DNA of 64,000 bases, from positions 1,116,001-1,180,000 of the forward strand of contig CM056879.1 in the NCBI GenBank assembly GCA_029876055.1, written 5' to 3'. The first letter of the stretch is position 1. Every line of letters starts with the position of its first letter. The notes under the pieces were generated by a model, which saw nothing but the letters and a program-made list of their open reading frames with translations, searched no databases and was not told the DNA's origin. The stretch comes from Madurella fahalii (lineage: Eukaryota; Ascomycota; Sordariomycetes; Sordariales). The position numbers were made by a program, and so were the translations under genes. Positions 41,414-54,923 of this stretch are shown here, piece by piece.

Positions 41414-43763
41414 TAAGTTGTGCACGGGTGCATGGCTCACGTTATTTTTTTTTTTTTTTTCCGCTCTGTCTAGGTTAGTTTGATGTTGTGGACGACCGGA
41501 TACTTGTTATGGATAAGGATACCCCTGCTGCGAATCGTGGGCCACGGCTGTGGAATGGTGGGCATCGGCTGGTTTGGTGCATATATGCTGGGTGTGCGTC
41601 TTCACATTGTCATGTCTATACTTGCCCCTTGTGGAGCCGAGTGCTCCTAGATTTTATATCGTTGCCATACGAAAATTTGTCTCATTACTTATTACCAAAC
41701 ACCTTAATGGTATCACTAGTCTTCAACTTTTTCTTTGATAAATCGAGTAGTCCCGAAGAAAAGTTGACTGCCACTTCAACGGCTTCCTTAAATTTCCCAT
41801 CCCCTTCAATAAAGCTTCTCTGAGAATTTGGCTATTTCTCTCCAGCTCTCTCCTCCGCCAGCCTGCTCAGCCATTCCGTGTCACCCTCCACTTCACACCC
41901 AGCGGTCGCCACGTGTGTGGGTTGCAATCCGAGCCGCGTGCGGAAACGAGCTAGGGGAGGCACGTGTGGGCAGCTGAACCGGGGCGGTGGGTACTAGGCT
42001 GCAACAACACCACCGGCCGTGGCCAGTGGCACAGTTTGTTGAGGTGGTGTGGTAAACAGGCTGAGCCGGGCGTTTGAGACCGAACCCGCGGCATTGGGAC
42101 ATATCGTATGGGTTGCCTAGTTCCGCATGTGTAACTTGAACGCAGGGTACGGTATCTGAGTTGAACAAGGCACTTTCAGAGGAGACACCAACAGCAACCC
42201 ACCCTCGCATTGCCCATCCCCACCACTCTCCTTCTCTGGTAGATACGCCACAGCATCACAAAACCCGGCGCTTCCGAATTTACCTTACTCACTTAGCCAC
42301 GCCCTTCTCACGCCCTTTCCAACTTGGCACACCGACATCATCCGATATCTCCCTCCGCTACAACACCGACGATCCGAAGCATCAGTTCTCGCATACAGCG
42401 ACGCTTCCTATTCCCTTAAAATTCACCGGCGACCTCTAGTCCATATGCGTGGCCGCCGGATCGTGCGACATCGAGTCCCCATCGCTCCCAAGTCCGCAGC
42501 CCCTGACCCGCCGCTGCAGAGACGCAGCGGAATCTTTAAGCACTCATGGCTATTAAGGCGATGGTAAAGACGCAGTTGTCGTGCCGTTTCTGTTTCAAAG
42601 ATGCGAGCCTGGTCGCCGTCGGCGCTGTTGACATGGCTGAATCCGGACTCGAGGATTACCAAGTTCAAAGACCCTTAATTTACTGAGTGTGGAGGTAATT
42701 GGTGAGGCTGCGCTGCTGCTATTGTCAAGGTTGCCAGAATTATTGTTGACGATGTGGGATACGAAGAGTTTTTGGTCTACGTTGCTGAACCGCATTCCAA
42801 GCGTCCCGCGCTCGGCATGTTAATTATGAAAAGTGTACGGTACTTGGTGCTTTTTGATGTTCATATCCCAAAGGGCAGAGTTTCGGTGGAAGTTGATGGT
42901 AGTGTCTTGGCGTCAACGGTAAGATTAATTAGCACACTCGAGAAGAAGAGGCTCAAAAGCTAAGAGACGACAGACTTGGACATTGAAGTTGGCTTAGGAC
43001 CGGAGGCTGTCCGAGTTGCGGGTGACATGATTCAGCATTTACCCTCGAAGAAGATTGCCTGCAGCTGCATATGACTTGACTTTCTTGTGGTAGGTGAAGG
43101 GGGGACTTAGGGACTTTAGTGTACGAGTTTATTCGTCAAACCTGGTGAGCAGCAGGTCACTGCCATACTAGGCCATCGACTTGTTCTGCACAATCTGCGG
43201 GAGCGACATGATCATCGCTCTGTGCATTTGGGTATCCGTCATGACGCCGGCCGTCCTGCATTATATCGTGACTCAAGTGATAATTTCCCACGTAGTCAAC
43301 AAACAAACTAATTTAAATTAGAGATTTGCTTTTCCCGGTGTGCTTCGCGATGGGCATCCGCATCCCGCTTTACACTCATCTTCCACCATCACGATTAGGG
43401 GTGGATTAAGAATAGATATATTGCACCAACCGAGTATAACGTTTGGCAAGGGCGAACGAATACTAGCGTCCAGATCTGCTGAATCATGAGCATTGGGCGG
43501 GTATGCTGTGTTGACAGCAGCAATAATCGTGAGCGCGAGCTATTTTACCACCTATGAATGCGATATCCGGCTGCAAAGTAATTCCGTGCATGTGCATGAT
43601 GTACTGAGGCCCGACAAGTATGAGATCATCTCTCCTCTACGACGGGCACCGACCGGAGTATACCCCGCAGCCCTTCCTTTTCCATTTCATTTTGATCGGT
43701 GCACTTCGAGACGGCTTTCTTTGACACCTCTGTTATTGCTTCCGTTGCCTCCTGCTGTGCAGA
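41414..43763. other. Gene-free region between GPCR and giant gene
   Basis: About 2.3 kb. Contains a poly-T run (about 41445-41460) just after the GPCR stop and only short frames. A minus-strand ATG frame at 42795-42595 and an overlapping plus-strand frame have no recognisable motif. No RNA gene or transposon seen. Confidence 0.4.
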
Positions 43764-46700
43764 ATGAATGAATCGAGTGTTGGGCCTGAGCGTATCGCCG
43801 TGGAGGCTGGATCGCTCATGTATTCGATCAACCATGTTTTCCTGCCACCAAAGACTCCGGGAGAGGACGATATGAACCTTGACCACGAGCGAGACCTTGT
43901 CAGATTCTTTCTCTGCTCAATCATGGAATTCTCCAAGGAGTGTTCGACGACAGAGTCGGCGCTATTGGGCCGAGCTACCCAGATGCTTCAGCGACTGTTG
44001 ACAACGCAGCCGGGCTCCGGGTTTCGCGATAAGGGAACTGTCATGGCAAAAGTCATCCGAGAGCTGAGCTGCGGCAGTATGTCTTTTATCCACCTAATCG
44101 TACCCAATAGTAGTACACTCTCTTGTTTCTCCATCTGAGATTCAAGCATGCAAATCGGGCCGGAGTCGCTGAGTGAGCGTGAACTGCACCTGCACTCGGC
44201 CAGCCGTTCGGTGGGTTGGATAACCGAGACGGGAAGGCCGCCTCGCTTCTTGACAGCCTTGGCTCATACTTCAAGCCTCTGAGATTCCGTTCCCGCTGAC
44301 AGCGTTTCTCGGTCTTTCCCATCGATAGTTGCTTGCTAACACCGTTTCTCTTCGCAGAATGCGCCTTGTTTCACATCAGAGCCCAGAACGCCGGCCTTCT
44401 TCTGACCGCTCGGGAGGATGACACTCTTATTGAGGCTTTCGAGCTTCTTGCGCCCAACACAAACGTCATGTCTTGTCGTGGTCGCTTGATTCGAGAATTT
44501 CCCGACTGCGCTGCGGTTATCAGCCACACCGTGTTGCATGACTCCAACTTCCTCGACGAGTTCCTTAACGTGCTCTGTCGCCTTGAACTGGAGAAAAGCT
44601 CGGTGGCTCGTCCCCGGGTAATGAAGTCTGGCGTGGCCCACGGCGAGGAACGCGAGACAGTCTCACCCATTCTCGTTACCGACATGCTGATGGCAACTCT
44701 TTCGGGAGTTGGCCGGGGTGTTGAGCCCCAACGCATCTCCAAGAGAAGCTGGGAGCAGGTGAACTGGGACAATTCTCTCCTTCCCTTTCACAGGTCGCCC
44801 ACTTGGTTGCTCGTGCGGGCAGCTCTGCGCTTGATGCTCGACAGGCAACCTAGCCAGGAGGGACACCGGTCGTTGTACAAAGCTGTCACCACGTTCCACC
44901 ACAGCTGGCTGTTAAACCAAGCTATACTGGCCCACCTCGACAGCGATCTTCGGTTTGCCATGAGTGCCAAGCTGGTCCGACGACTTGTCAAGCTGAACCC
45001 CCAACAAGAGCTCGCCTGGTTACGGAAGGCCAGAAAAATCATTGCAAAAAACTACACCGCGTTAGAGCTCCGATGGCAGCGCGTTCAGGCGGAAATTGTC
45101 CCAAACCAGGTGTGCCATCTTGGCCAACTCCGCTTCCAACCGGATTCAAACCTCCGCCTCAAGAGATTGAGCCAGCATCTCGCCTGGATCCAATCTCGAT
45201 GCCTCTACAGTCAAGGAACAGCCGGATCAGGTGACAAGACCAAGTTCACAAGGTTTCCGGCCAGCGAGCTCCCCGACCTTTCCAGCTCTGGCACATTGGA
45301 GGCATTTGTTCTTCTGGATTTTGAGACATGGATGGAATCAAACTTAGCCACTTGGGTCGCTCGCCGGTTGCAGCAGATGCGAGTCAATTTCCGCCCAGAG
45401 ACCGAGATTGTTGCCGATCTGCAGAAGCTACAAGCGCTTGAACAACATTACCACCAGAGGGCTGGTGCCTTGTACAATGGAAATCCAGAGGCTCTTTCTT
45501 TGATGTGTTTGAATGTCATGGAACTCTGGGTTACTATGGACCAACTCGCCAGAGAATACATTCCTCTCCTACGAGACTACGACCCTGGCTTCCCAGCAAA
45601 CTTTCTGTATCCATTGATCTTGCCCACTCAGGGACAAATGCTTCGTCTGCAACAGGTCGAACTGTACCTATCCGCAAGAAGGGAGCGAGCCCGGAACGGT
45701 TATCCGCTTATATATTCCGCCTTCGGGAAGGAGCCGTCATTCGCAGTGCGATACTTTAACTCGTCGGCCTGCCACCGGTCTCTCCTCCAAGAGATACGTG
45801 CGATCGCAGAACGCACACAGGCCGAGAAAGTCGACGAGTATCATACGCTGCGTAACAGATATGAGGAACTCCTCAAAGACCAAGCCTCATCCGTCCACGA
45901 TCAGACGTGGGACGATCAAGCATACGACATGAAATGCACCCGGATATGCAACGCCTGTGCGTTGAAGGATGAACTAGCCTCCATGAAGATTGACATCTTC
46001 GAGTGGCCGTTGCCAAACAATGACAACCAAGCAAAGGCCATTGTTTTTGAGATCAATGTCCCCGAGGCCGTGGTCGTTTGGCGGGACATGACTACAGATC
46101 TGCTCCTGTACCGTTTTGGGGACAAGCACATCCCGGATAGGGTGGATCGGCTGTGGTATGCATCACACCAATTCGGTGTCAACGACAAGTTCAAGAAGTT
46201 CAAGAGCAGGACCAGCCGAGTGCAACTCGCATCCCGTATCAAGCCCGTGAAGGCATCGCATTACCGCGCCAAGCACATCAGCACCGTCACTGACAAAGAT
46301 GTATGGGTCCAACAGTCGTCGACCAGCTATGATTACTATGAGGGCACTGCGATGATACATAGTAGCAGCGTGGTATTTTGCGATCCCGGAATCCCAGCCA
46401 AGTATTCTCACGCCAACCACCAGCGTGTTGCTCAGCTGCAGGCCTGGACAGAGTCAACGGGCCACACGTCCAACGCCGTGATTGCAGCTCAGTCGGACTG
46501 CCCCCTGACCATGTCGTTTGATGAGTTCCGGTCGTTTGGCCATCTCAGATCCGGTGTCTCTCTCCAGTGGGCAAACGTCCTCTGCCAATTGACTATTCCC
46601 TCATTGGACTGGAACAAAGAGTCGACCTACTTCTTGGTCTTGCAGGCGTGTCTCGAGGCAGGGCCCCCCAGCGCCAACGGCTCGGTCGCCAGAAGAGCGC

Positions 46701-49700
46701 ACTCGGACTTGCTGTATGCCGGATTTGGAAATTGTATGGTCGAGGCCCTCACAAATGCTCTTGGCCGATTCGGCGAGAACTGGCAAAACGATATTGCAGT
46801 CAGCATTCTGGCATCTTTGACGACTCGGGTTTTGCATCTGTCCCCGTGCAGTTCTCTCGCTCTCACGGAGTCGCTCCTGAAACTCCTCGCACGGGTGAGG
46901 GGCGTGACGATTCTGTGGGCCAGGCAGCTCCTTGATAAGGTGGCTAATAGCAGCGTCTCCGCCAGTGTTCGGGATGAGCTGCGTCAGAAAGTGCTGATGG
47001 CGGCACTGATCAGCATATCTACTTTCGATATTGAGCCGGCTCATATGGAAGCTGTTTTACGCTCTCCAACTCATCTCTCTTCGTTTGTGGAAACCGCTAT
47101 TCTCGCTCAAACCCACATGCCAACGAACAGGAACCTCCCGAGCCCCGTTCTCGTCCTTTTGCATCACCGTTGGCGTAGAATCATGCACGCGGCCTCTCAG
47201 TTCGTGGCAGGGGAGGTTGTTGCACAGAGGAATGCAGGTTTCCACGACGCCATTCGCAGGTTTTGGGCAGACTATTCGTCGGAGGCCGTCTGGTCCGTCC
47301 AACCAGGACAGAACGAGCACATTCTGGAGGCGAGCATAGCCAGGAAGAAAAGCGATCCCATCAACATCACCTTCAACCTCCTAGAGGCACGCCTTCTTGT
47401 TGATGGACACCCATTATCACGTCTTCCCCCGGAGTATGAGGCCCATCCAGCGTATACCAAACTCTTCGGGTCGCGGATCTTGGAAGTCATGCCATCCAAG
47501 TGTGAGGGCATGCGGTTTTCGGCCTGCCGCGACCAACATGGCTGGGTGGTACATTTCGCCATGGTTGACTCCAAGCTTGTCATACAAGCTGTCCGTGATG
47601 GAGTCGCGACCGAGATCTGCGAGTTCATCCCACCATCCGAACTGATAGGCGACGTGCCTACATCCTTTGCCAATAATTATTTTCATTGGTTGCATCTTGG
47701 CACAAGGGTGATCGAATTCCGGCCTGCGAATGAACCCTGGGCAACATCCGCCACAAACTGGGCTGTAACAAAGGAGAACGGTCGCAATGTATTGCGGCGA
47801 GACGAGTGCTATCTGATCGACCCTCATAGCCCCACTGCGATAACGCTTTCGAATATGCTAAAGCCCATCGAATCCAAGGAGAACGTGGACATCATATTCC
47901 ACCGGGCCAACCGCATTGTAGTACTCGACCTCCCCAGGTACACTCTGTCGTTCATGCTCATTGAGGGCGAGTCCAACATGAGGTCCAAAAATTACTCAGG
48001 GATGTGTATTGATGAATACCAGCGACTTGATACTTTGGTCGGGCTTCAGAACAAGCTTGTTCTCAGGCAGGAAGGAGTCTCAGAGCCCTTGACTCCCCAG
48101 AAAATCGTCCTCGTGCCGCGTGGGCGACTCTTGACGAGCAAGACGTCGGACCATGTCAGCGTCACCGTCCATGTCTCGGACACCATTAGTGTCAGGCACG
48201 ATACCTTTACAGTTAATTCGAAACTTGGCTGCATCACAGGAAGCGGATCGCCTCGCAGCAAACTGTACCTCTGCCTCCTCCACGCGCTCACCTCGCATTG
48301 TCTGCCGGATCTGCTGACGCAAAGAACTGGAACCGAGGAAGCCTTGAGAATTCTGGATTCGGCATCGGTTCAATCGTTCCAGCGACTGGATGAGGAATCT
48401 CACGACCTTCTCCGTGAGATCCTACAGCTTTCTCCCTGCAGACGCTTTTACCCATCGCATCTTGAAGGCATGGAGCAGATACGCTGGTCAGACAGTCTTC
48501 CAGTGCTTTCTCAGCAAGACGGATTCCTATCGGCCGCTGAGTCCATTCTTGCTCACGCTCAAGACTGCGAACTATTATATCAGACCAGCAGAGATAGCGG
48601 GCGGTCGTTTGCCATTGAACCCATCGATCGATCGTCTAGCTTGTTGGTTGAGCGGGCGAAGATCAGAAACTCCATCTTCTGCGTCTCAGGGTTCGGCGCA
48701 GAAGAGCACACTTCGGGTCATGACGCCGTCTATCTCGGGAGACACCGCACCCAAAATCGCTCTGGCCGTGAGAAGCGTACACGAACCAAATCGATAGCAA
48801 ACTGCGTCGCCACAGGGTGCCAGAAACTCGTGGACCGTCCCTCTAGTCGATTGGGCGGCGCAATCCTGAAGACCACGGGTTGCGAGTTTCCAGGATACCC
48901 TCACGTGGACGTTACGTTCACTCTGAAACACCTCCAACCCCCTTCGACGTCGCTGGAGGGTCTCTGGTGCGGTTTGCATCGAACTCTGGTAAAAGAACCC
49001 AATCGATACAAGATTCTCTTCTTCCTCTCCGCTTTGATGTATGCTCAAGATGGAAACTGGGATCTCGTGCAGACATTGATGGCGATTTCGAACGTTCGTG
49101 CCAAATTTCGGGATACGATCACGCCTCCCATGGACCTGCGATATAATTTGAAGTACACGAAGCAGTCATTGGGCGGAATCGTTCGGACGATTGTTGATAG
49201 GGATCTGTACAGATTTGAACGTTGTCCGGAGAAAGATCTGCCGGCGGTAAGAGGAGAAACAAGAAAGGAGGCTCAATCCAGGCGTCGCCGGATATGGAAA
49301 TCCCGATCCAATGGATTGGTGGCTGCCTTCGTCTCCAAGCTGGAATCCCAATGGTCTCGAGGATGGACAGTCACAACACCTACGGACGAAGCGTATCAAT
49401 ATTACATGGACGTAAACTCCATCATGTGCAGAGTTCGCGATGCGGTCGGGCTCGCTCAAAGCTCAGCCCATTTTAGCGATTACCTGGACCTATTAACTGA
49501 GGAATTGGACCGGATGAGCTTCATTTCGAGTAATGAATCCCAAGATGGCCCGAGTCAGGATTGCCCTTCTCTCCACAGCGAGAGACAGCCGGATTCTTCC
49601 AGGCCAGGTTTTGTACAACACTCCGCTCTATTCTCTAGGCCTGCTCCGTCGGCACGCCGCCCTCAACTTGAGGACTTCACCCACCTCTGCCAACTAGCCA

Positions 49701-52700
49701 CGCAGAGAAGCGAGGATAACCACCTATTTTCACGTCTCCTTGACCATCTCTCACAGCTCAGCGGCCAGCAGCCATATCAAGCAGCTTATGTCAAGGAACT
49801 TCGAAACAGCTCCAGGAGCGCATCCATCCCGCGCAGTCAGCTGGCGAAAGGACATGTCAACTTGAGGAGCGTCTTTGATGGATACCTGATTAGGTGCCGA
49901 TGCGAAGCGGAGCAGATCCGCAAGTCGATTGACGAAGCTCTCCGAGGACGCTGCATTGCTGAAGACATCTGCCATGCTTCCGGGCTGTACCCTCGCATCT
50001 CACCTGTTTTCTTGCTACAGCATCTCTCGCGAGCTTTTTGGGGAAACTTACCTACTGACTGGAAAGTGTGTTTGGTGAACTATGGTCTATCACTGGTTTA
50101 CCTGCTGCGGGCAGAGCGCCTAGCCAACGCCAGCAGACGCCCTAAGCGACGGACGGACTTCCTCAAAGAACTGCTCAACCCGGGGAGCCACGAATGTAGC
50201 AACGAAGGCGATCCCTTAGATTACCCCGAGAACCTCATTCTCGAGCTCGAGCAAGGAATTCTTATCCGCCCGATCCAACAGAGAATCGCGGCAGTCATGC
50301 GAGATCCACCGGGTGGCGAGAGCTGCGAAATGCAGTTGAACATGGGCGAGGGCAAGTCTTCGGTGATCGTCCCCGTTGTTTCGGCAGCACTCGCAAACGG
50401 GCATCGTATTGTCCGCGTCGTAGTTGCAAAGCCACAATCCAGCCAGATGATGCACACCCTCGTTGGCGCATTGGGCGGCCTGATCAATCGACGGATCTTC
50501 CACCTTCCCATCTCGAGAGCAGTCCGTCTATCTGATGATGGCGTCCAAGCAGTTCAACGGATGCTCGACACATGCAAGAAAGAGGGCGGAATTCTCCTAG
50601 TGCACCCGGAGCACCTACTATCATTCAAACTCATGGCTTTGGAGAGCATTTGGACCGAAGGGGCAACGGCCAACTCCGTAGGGAAGAAGATTCTCGACAC
50701 TTACCGCCAGTTCGAGGCTGATTCCCGGGACATCGTGGACGAGAGTGACGAGAACTTCAGCGTGAAATTCGAATTGATGTACACGATGGGCCGACAGCAG
50801 CCTGTGGACATGAGTCCTGATAGGTGGGCACTCATCCAGGACCTCATGGATGTTGTGGTCGACGTGGCCAGGGAATTGGTAAACGGCCCCGCCTCATCGA
50901 CCAGAGACGGGCTTCTTCTCGTGGAGGATGAGGCAGGAGGTCGATTCCCCACAATTCGCGTCTTGGAGGAATCCGCCGGCGTTCGTCTAGTTACCACGGT
51001 TGCCGAGAACGTGTGTAGAACTGGGCTCAGGGGGTTTCCAATCCAACACCAGTCGAAGAAGATGCGGCGAGTGGCGCTGCAATACATGCTGAACCCGAAC
51101 GTTGGACCGGAGCACATTGCAGCGGCTGAGAACACAAGCAGCGGCTTCTTCAACAATGAGATGACCAAGAATGCACTTCTTTTGCTGCGCGGTCTGCTGG
51201 CCAGCGGTATCCTCCACTTTGCACTCGGTCAGAAACGGTTCCGTGTCAACTATGGCCTGGCCCCTGACCGCAGGCCTCCCACTAAGCTTTCTGTTCCCTA
51301 CCGCGCGAAGGACTCACCGGCACCACGTTCCGAGTTCAGTCATCCCGACGTCGTCATCGTGCTGACTTGCCTCAGTTATTACTACCAAGGCTTGTCCGAT
51401 GACGAACTGCGCATGTCCCTCGAAACCCTAAGCAAATCGGACCAAGCGGAGCAGGAATATACTAGATGGGCCTCCGCTTCCCCACGGCTCCCCTCGTCCC
51501 TTCGCCAATTCCCCAGCGTGAATCTCAAAGACAGTGCTCTCTGCACGCAGCAGATCTTCCCTGCACTGCGATTTGCAAAGCCTGCGGTGGATTTCTACCT
51601 TGGCAACATTGTGTTTCCCAAGGAAATGAGGGAGTTCCCGTTGAAGCTCTCGGCTTCCGGGTGGGATCTGGCAAGGCCCAAGCCGCATCCCCTGACCGGC
51701 TTCAGCGGGACCACGGACTCAAAGTATGCCCTACCGCTATCTATTGAGACTCTCGACCTCCCGGAACAACGCCACACGAATTCGGCAGTTTTGGCTTGTC
51801 TCCTCCGGAACGAGAACACGGTCTTGGAGCTTGGCGGGGATTGCTCCCCCCACCCGTCCGCGTTGACAGTGGACATGCTCCTCTCAGCAACCACCTCGAG
51901 CCCGCCGATGCGCGTTATATTAGACGTCGGAGCACAGATCATTGAGCTCAGCAACCTCCAGGTTGCAAAGCGATGGTTAGACCTAGTTCCCCATGACGAA
52001 GCAGACGCTGTAATCTTCTTCAACGACCATGATGAGCTCTCCGTCCTGACACGCAACGGCATGGTCGACTCGTTCCTCACATCGCCCTTCGCCGCCCAGA
52101 CAGACCACTGTCTTGCCTTTTTGGATCAGGCACATACAAGAGGCACTGATCTAAGGTTGCCCGATGATTACCGTGCTGCCGTCACCCTGGGACCTGGTGT
52201 GACAAAGGATACTTTGGTTCAGGGTACGGTTTTGCTTTTCCTGTTTCGTTCCTGATATCTTGTTCCCGTTCTTTTTTTCTTCCCTATCTTTGTGCCCCTG
52301 TTCTTCTCCCTGCCCACCCCCCCTCTTCCATTATATTTCCCCTTGATGAAATTCCGCTGACGTTCCTGGTAATGGCAGCTTGTATGAGAATGCGAAAGCT
52401 TGGTAACGGACAGTCCGTCACATTTTGCGTCTCTCCCGAGATGCAAAGAAGAATCCGAAGGTCGGCAAACTTGGACGCCACCCAACCCCTCACGGTCAGC
52501 GACATCCTCCTGTGCGCTATTACGGAGACCTGGGACGACGCACGTCGAAGCGTTCCGCTCTGGGCAACACAAGGCATTCGCCATCAGCGCCAGGAAGTTG
52601 TTTGGGGCCGGCTAGGCGAGACGGGTAATCTCTCGGTGCAAGACGTCCGCGACTACCTAGAAAACGAGGCGCAGACATTAGAACAGAGATATCGATCTCG

Positions 52701-53808
52701 ATCGGGGATTAACGGAGCCAGAGATCCGGAGAGCCTGACATCCAAGCTCGACGCAGCCATGCAGCTAGAGGGTCGACAGTCCCAGGTTGCCCAGATTAAA
52801 CAGAAATGCATCGATTTCGGCCTCGGCAACCTCGACTCTACAGCCAACCTGCAGGAAGAGCAGGAGCGGGAGCTCGCCCCAGAGGCCGAGCAGGAACGTC
52901 AGGTCCAGCGCCCACCCCCGAAGACACCGGCGTCCCATGAGCTCCACGACGATGTTGTCAAGTTCGCCACATCCGGCGTCATGACGCGCAACAGCGCCGC
53001 CTTCCTGCCAGCCTTCGAGACCCTAGCGGACAGCAGCGCATCCGCGCACTTCCCCGCGTCAGGGTTCCCCAGCGAGCTCCTCGTGACAGCAGACTTTGCA
53101 CGCACCGTCGAGGCGGAGGGGCAGCCGACGGCCTCGTACTCGGACGCCTACCAGCGGCCGGTCCAATGGATCCTGACGCAAGCCGTCGACCGCTGTGAGG
53201 CGCGCTACGGCATGCACATGGTGGTCGTCAGCTCGTGGGAGGCGGACCGCCTCAAGGCGCGGCTCGAGACGCTCGCGCCCGCGCCCGCGCCCCGGCGGTC
53301 GGCATCAGTGCGGGGCCCGCGGGGCCGCGTCTTCCTGCGCGCCTACCTCCCCCGCTCAAGCCTCTCGTTCCGTACCCTCGAAGATCTCATGACCTACACG
53401 ATTCCTCACCCCCCCAACTCCCCATCCGCCCCGCCGCCCCCTCCCCCGCCGCCGGAGCTGCTCCTCCAGCTCAACCTCTTCGCGGGCCAGCTCTACCTGC
53501 GGAGCTACGCAGACTACCAGCGCGCATGCCGGTACCTGGGCCTGTCGTACGCCGAGAACGACAATGACAACGACGACGACGACGACGATGATGGCGGCGG
53601 CAGCGGCCTCGCCGCGGACGGATTTGTGGGGAGGAAGCGGTACGCCGAGTGCGAGTTTGAGCGGAGCCCCGTGGCGTTCTTAACGGGGCTCTATAAGCGG
53701 ATCAGGAGGGACTGCACGAGCATTGAGAGGACGCATCTAGGGCGGATGCTGGGCGGGGAGATTCTGAGGGGGAGCGATTTTGAGGGAGCTGACGGTGGAG
53801 GCGGGTGA
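43764..53808 (+). CDS. Giant DUF6606/DUF3638/DUF3645 P-loop protein (3202 aa)
   Basis: Exons 43764-44076, 44358-52223 and 52379-53808 (9609 bases). The middle exon alone is 7.9 kb. The N-terminus (NHVFLPPKTPGEDD, then HIRAQNAG across the first splice) is the conserved start of the family and fits DUF6606. Residues about 2050-2260 are DUF3638, with an ATP-binding P-loop MGEGKSS at about 2100 and a Walker-B-like DESDE near 2230, similar in layout to SecA/DEAD ATPases. DUF3645 is near 2410-2450 (PYRAKDSPAPRSEF, then LSYYYQGL). The C-terminus carries Pro and Asp runs. Found across filamentous fungi, with no established function; an ATP-driven activity is inferred. The first intron (281 nt) is longer than usual; the third exon boundary is well defined by a CTGAC branch site. 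Confidence 0.9.
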
Positions 53809-54923
53809 GCACGTGAGGCGGGGAGGAGATGGGTGCGGCGGTTGATACTCGCCTTGGGGCGTGTATGAGGGCGGCGAGGCTGGGGCTGACCGGGGCGGGA
53901 CGGCGACGGGAACGTGAGAAAGGAGATGCCGGACTGGATCTTGGGCGCGGGACCGAGTCTACCCGAAACATTGGGCGGGAATTCTTGGCTGTTGTTGATT
54001 TACACTATTCTGGTATTGCGGGAGTGGCATGTGCCGCAAGTCTACACTATCAATGGCAATTGTTGACGAGGAATCCCGTGCATGGTGGAGGGGTGTTTGG
54101 GATACCGCGCTCATTGGCCGGTTCCTCGCTGCACAAGGCCCCGGCATACTCGCGCCGTTCGGGGGCGGTTTCATCCGCTTGATCATTGAACCTGCCACGG
54201 TGACCAGATATGCCAGAACTTTGTGGTGGTGCAAGGGACTGGTGACCAATGCCTTGTGTTCAGACGAGGAAGTCCTTTGCCGCACCTCTGGCGCCCGGCG
54301 TGGTGCAGCTATCGCTGCGTGTATGCCAATAGATTCCCATTAGCCCTCTGGAGAGGGCGTCTGTTCGATGCTCGTATAGAGCACGATGCGTTCCTTACGA
54401 GGTAGCCGCGAAGTATCGGCGATCTGCGAGAGGGAAATGAATGCCAGCCCGCTTCCAGATCGATCGTCTCCCACCGGTGAAATTACGGTGCAAAACCAGC
54501 GTTTATTTAGTGGACAATTCTCATATGAGCGAAACGCACGACGACATTGACAGTCTTAGTGTAACATGCGCCGCATGCTAACATGCTCTCGGGTTACACT
54601 ACGCGCTGTGCCGCAGCTGGTCGACCGTGGTTGGCTTCGGCGACAGCGGACACGAACACAGCCGGGGAGGTTCGGGCTTTCTCCATTTCCCAGTGGGGGC
54701 TGGTGTACCGTAACACCGTACCATAGCGGCGGTGCTGGCCTGGCCAGTCTGTCGGTTCTGGATTCTCTCTTATTGTTTCGTCCGGTGCCAGCTCCGCTTC
54801 TCTCGCTCTCGCACGTCTTTTTGCCCCTCCCGTCTACTGTGCTCCTCCCAGGAATGGTTCCAAGATCGTCTCACCGACTGCTCCCAAGGCATAAAGGACA
54901 ACGCATGGGTATCGCGTCGCAGG
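53809..54923. other. Intergenic region
   Basis: 1.1 kb with short frames only. It holds the end of the giant gene and the promoter of the next one. No repeat or RNA gene recognised. Confidence 0.4.

Noticed and set aside
44077..44357. An extra exon inside the first, 281-nt intron of the giant gene
   Set aside because: Direct splicing from 44076 to 44358 keeps frame and restores the conserved run into HIRAQNAG; inserting an exon adds nothing recognisable.
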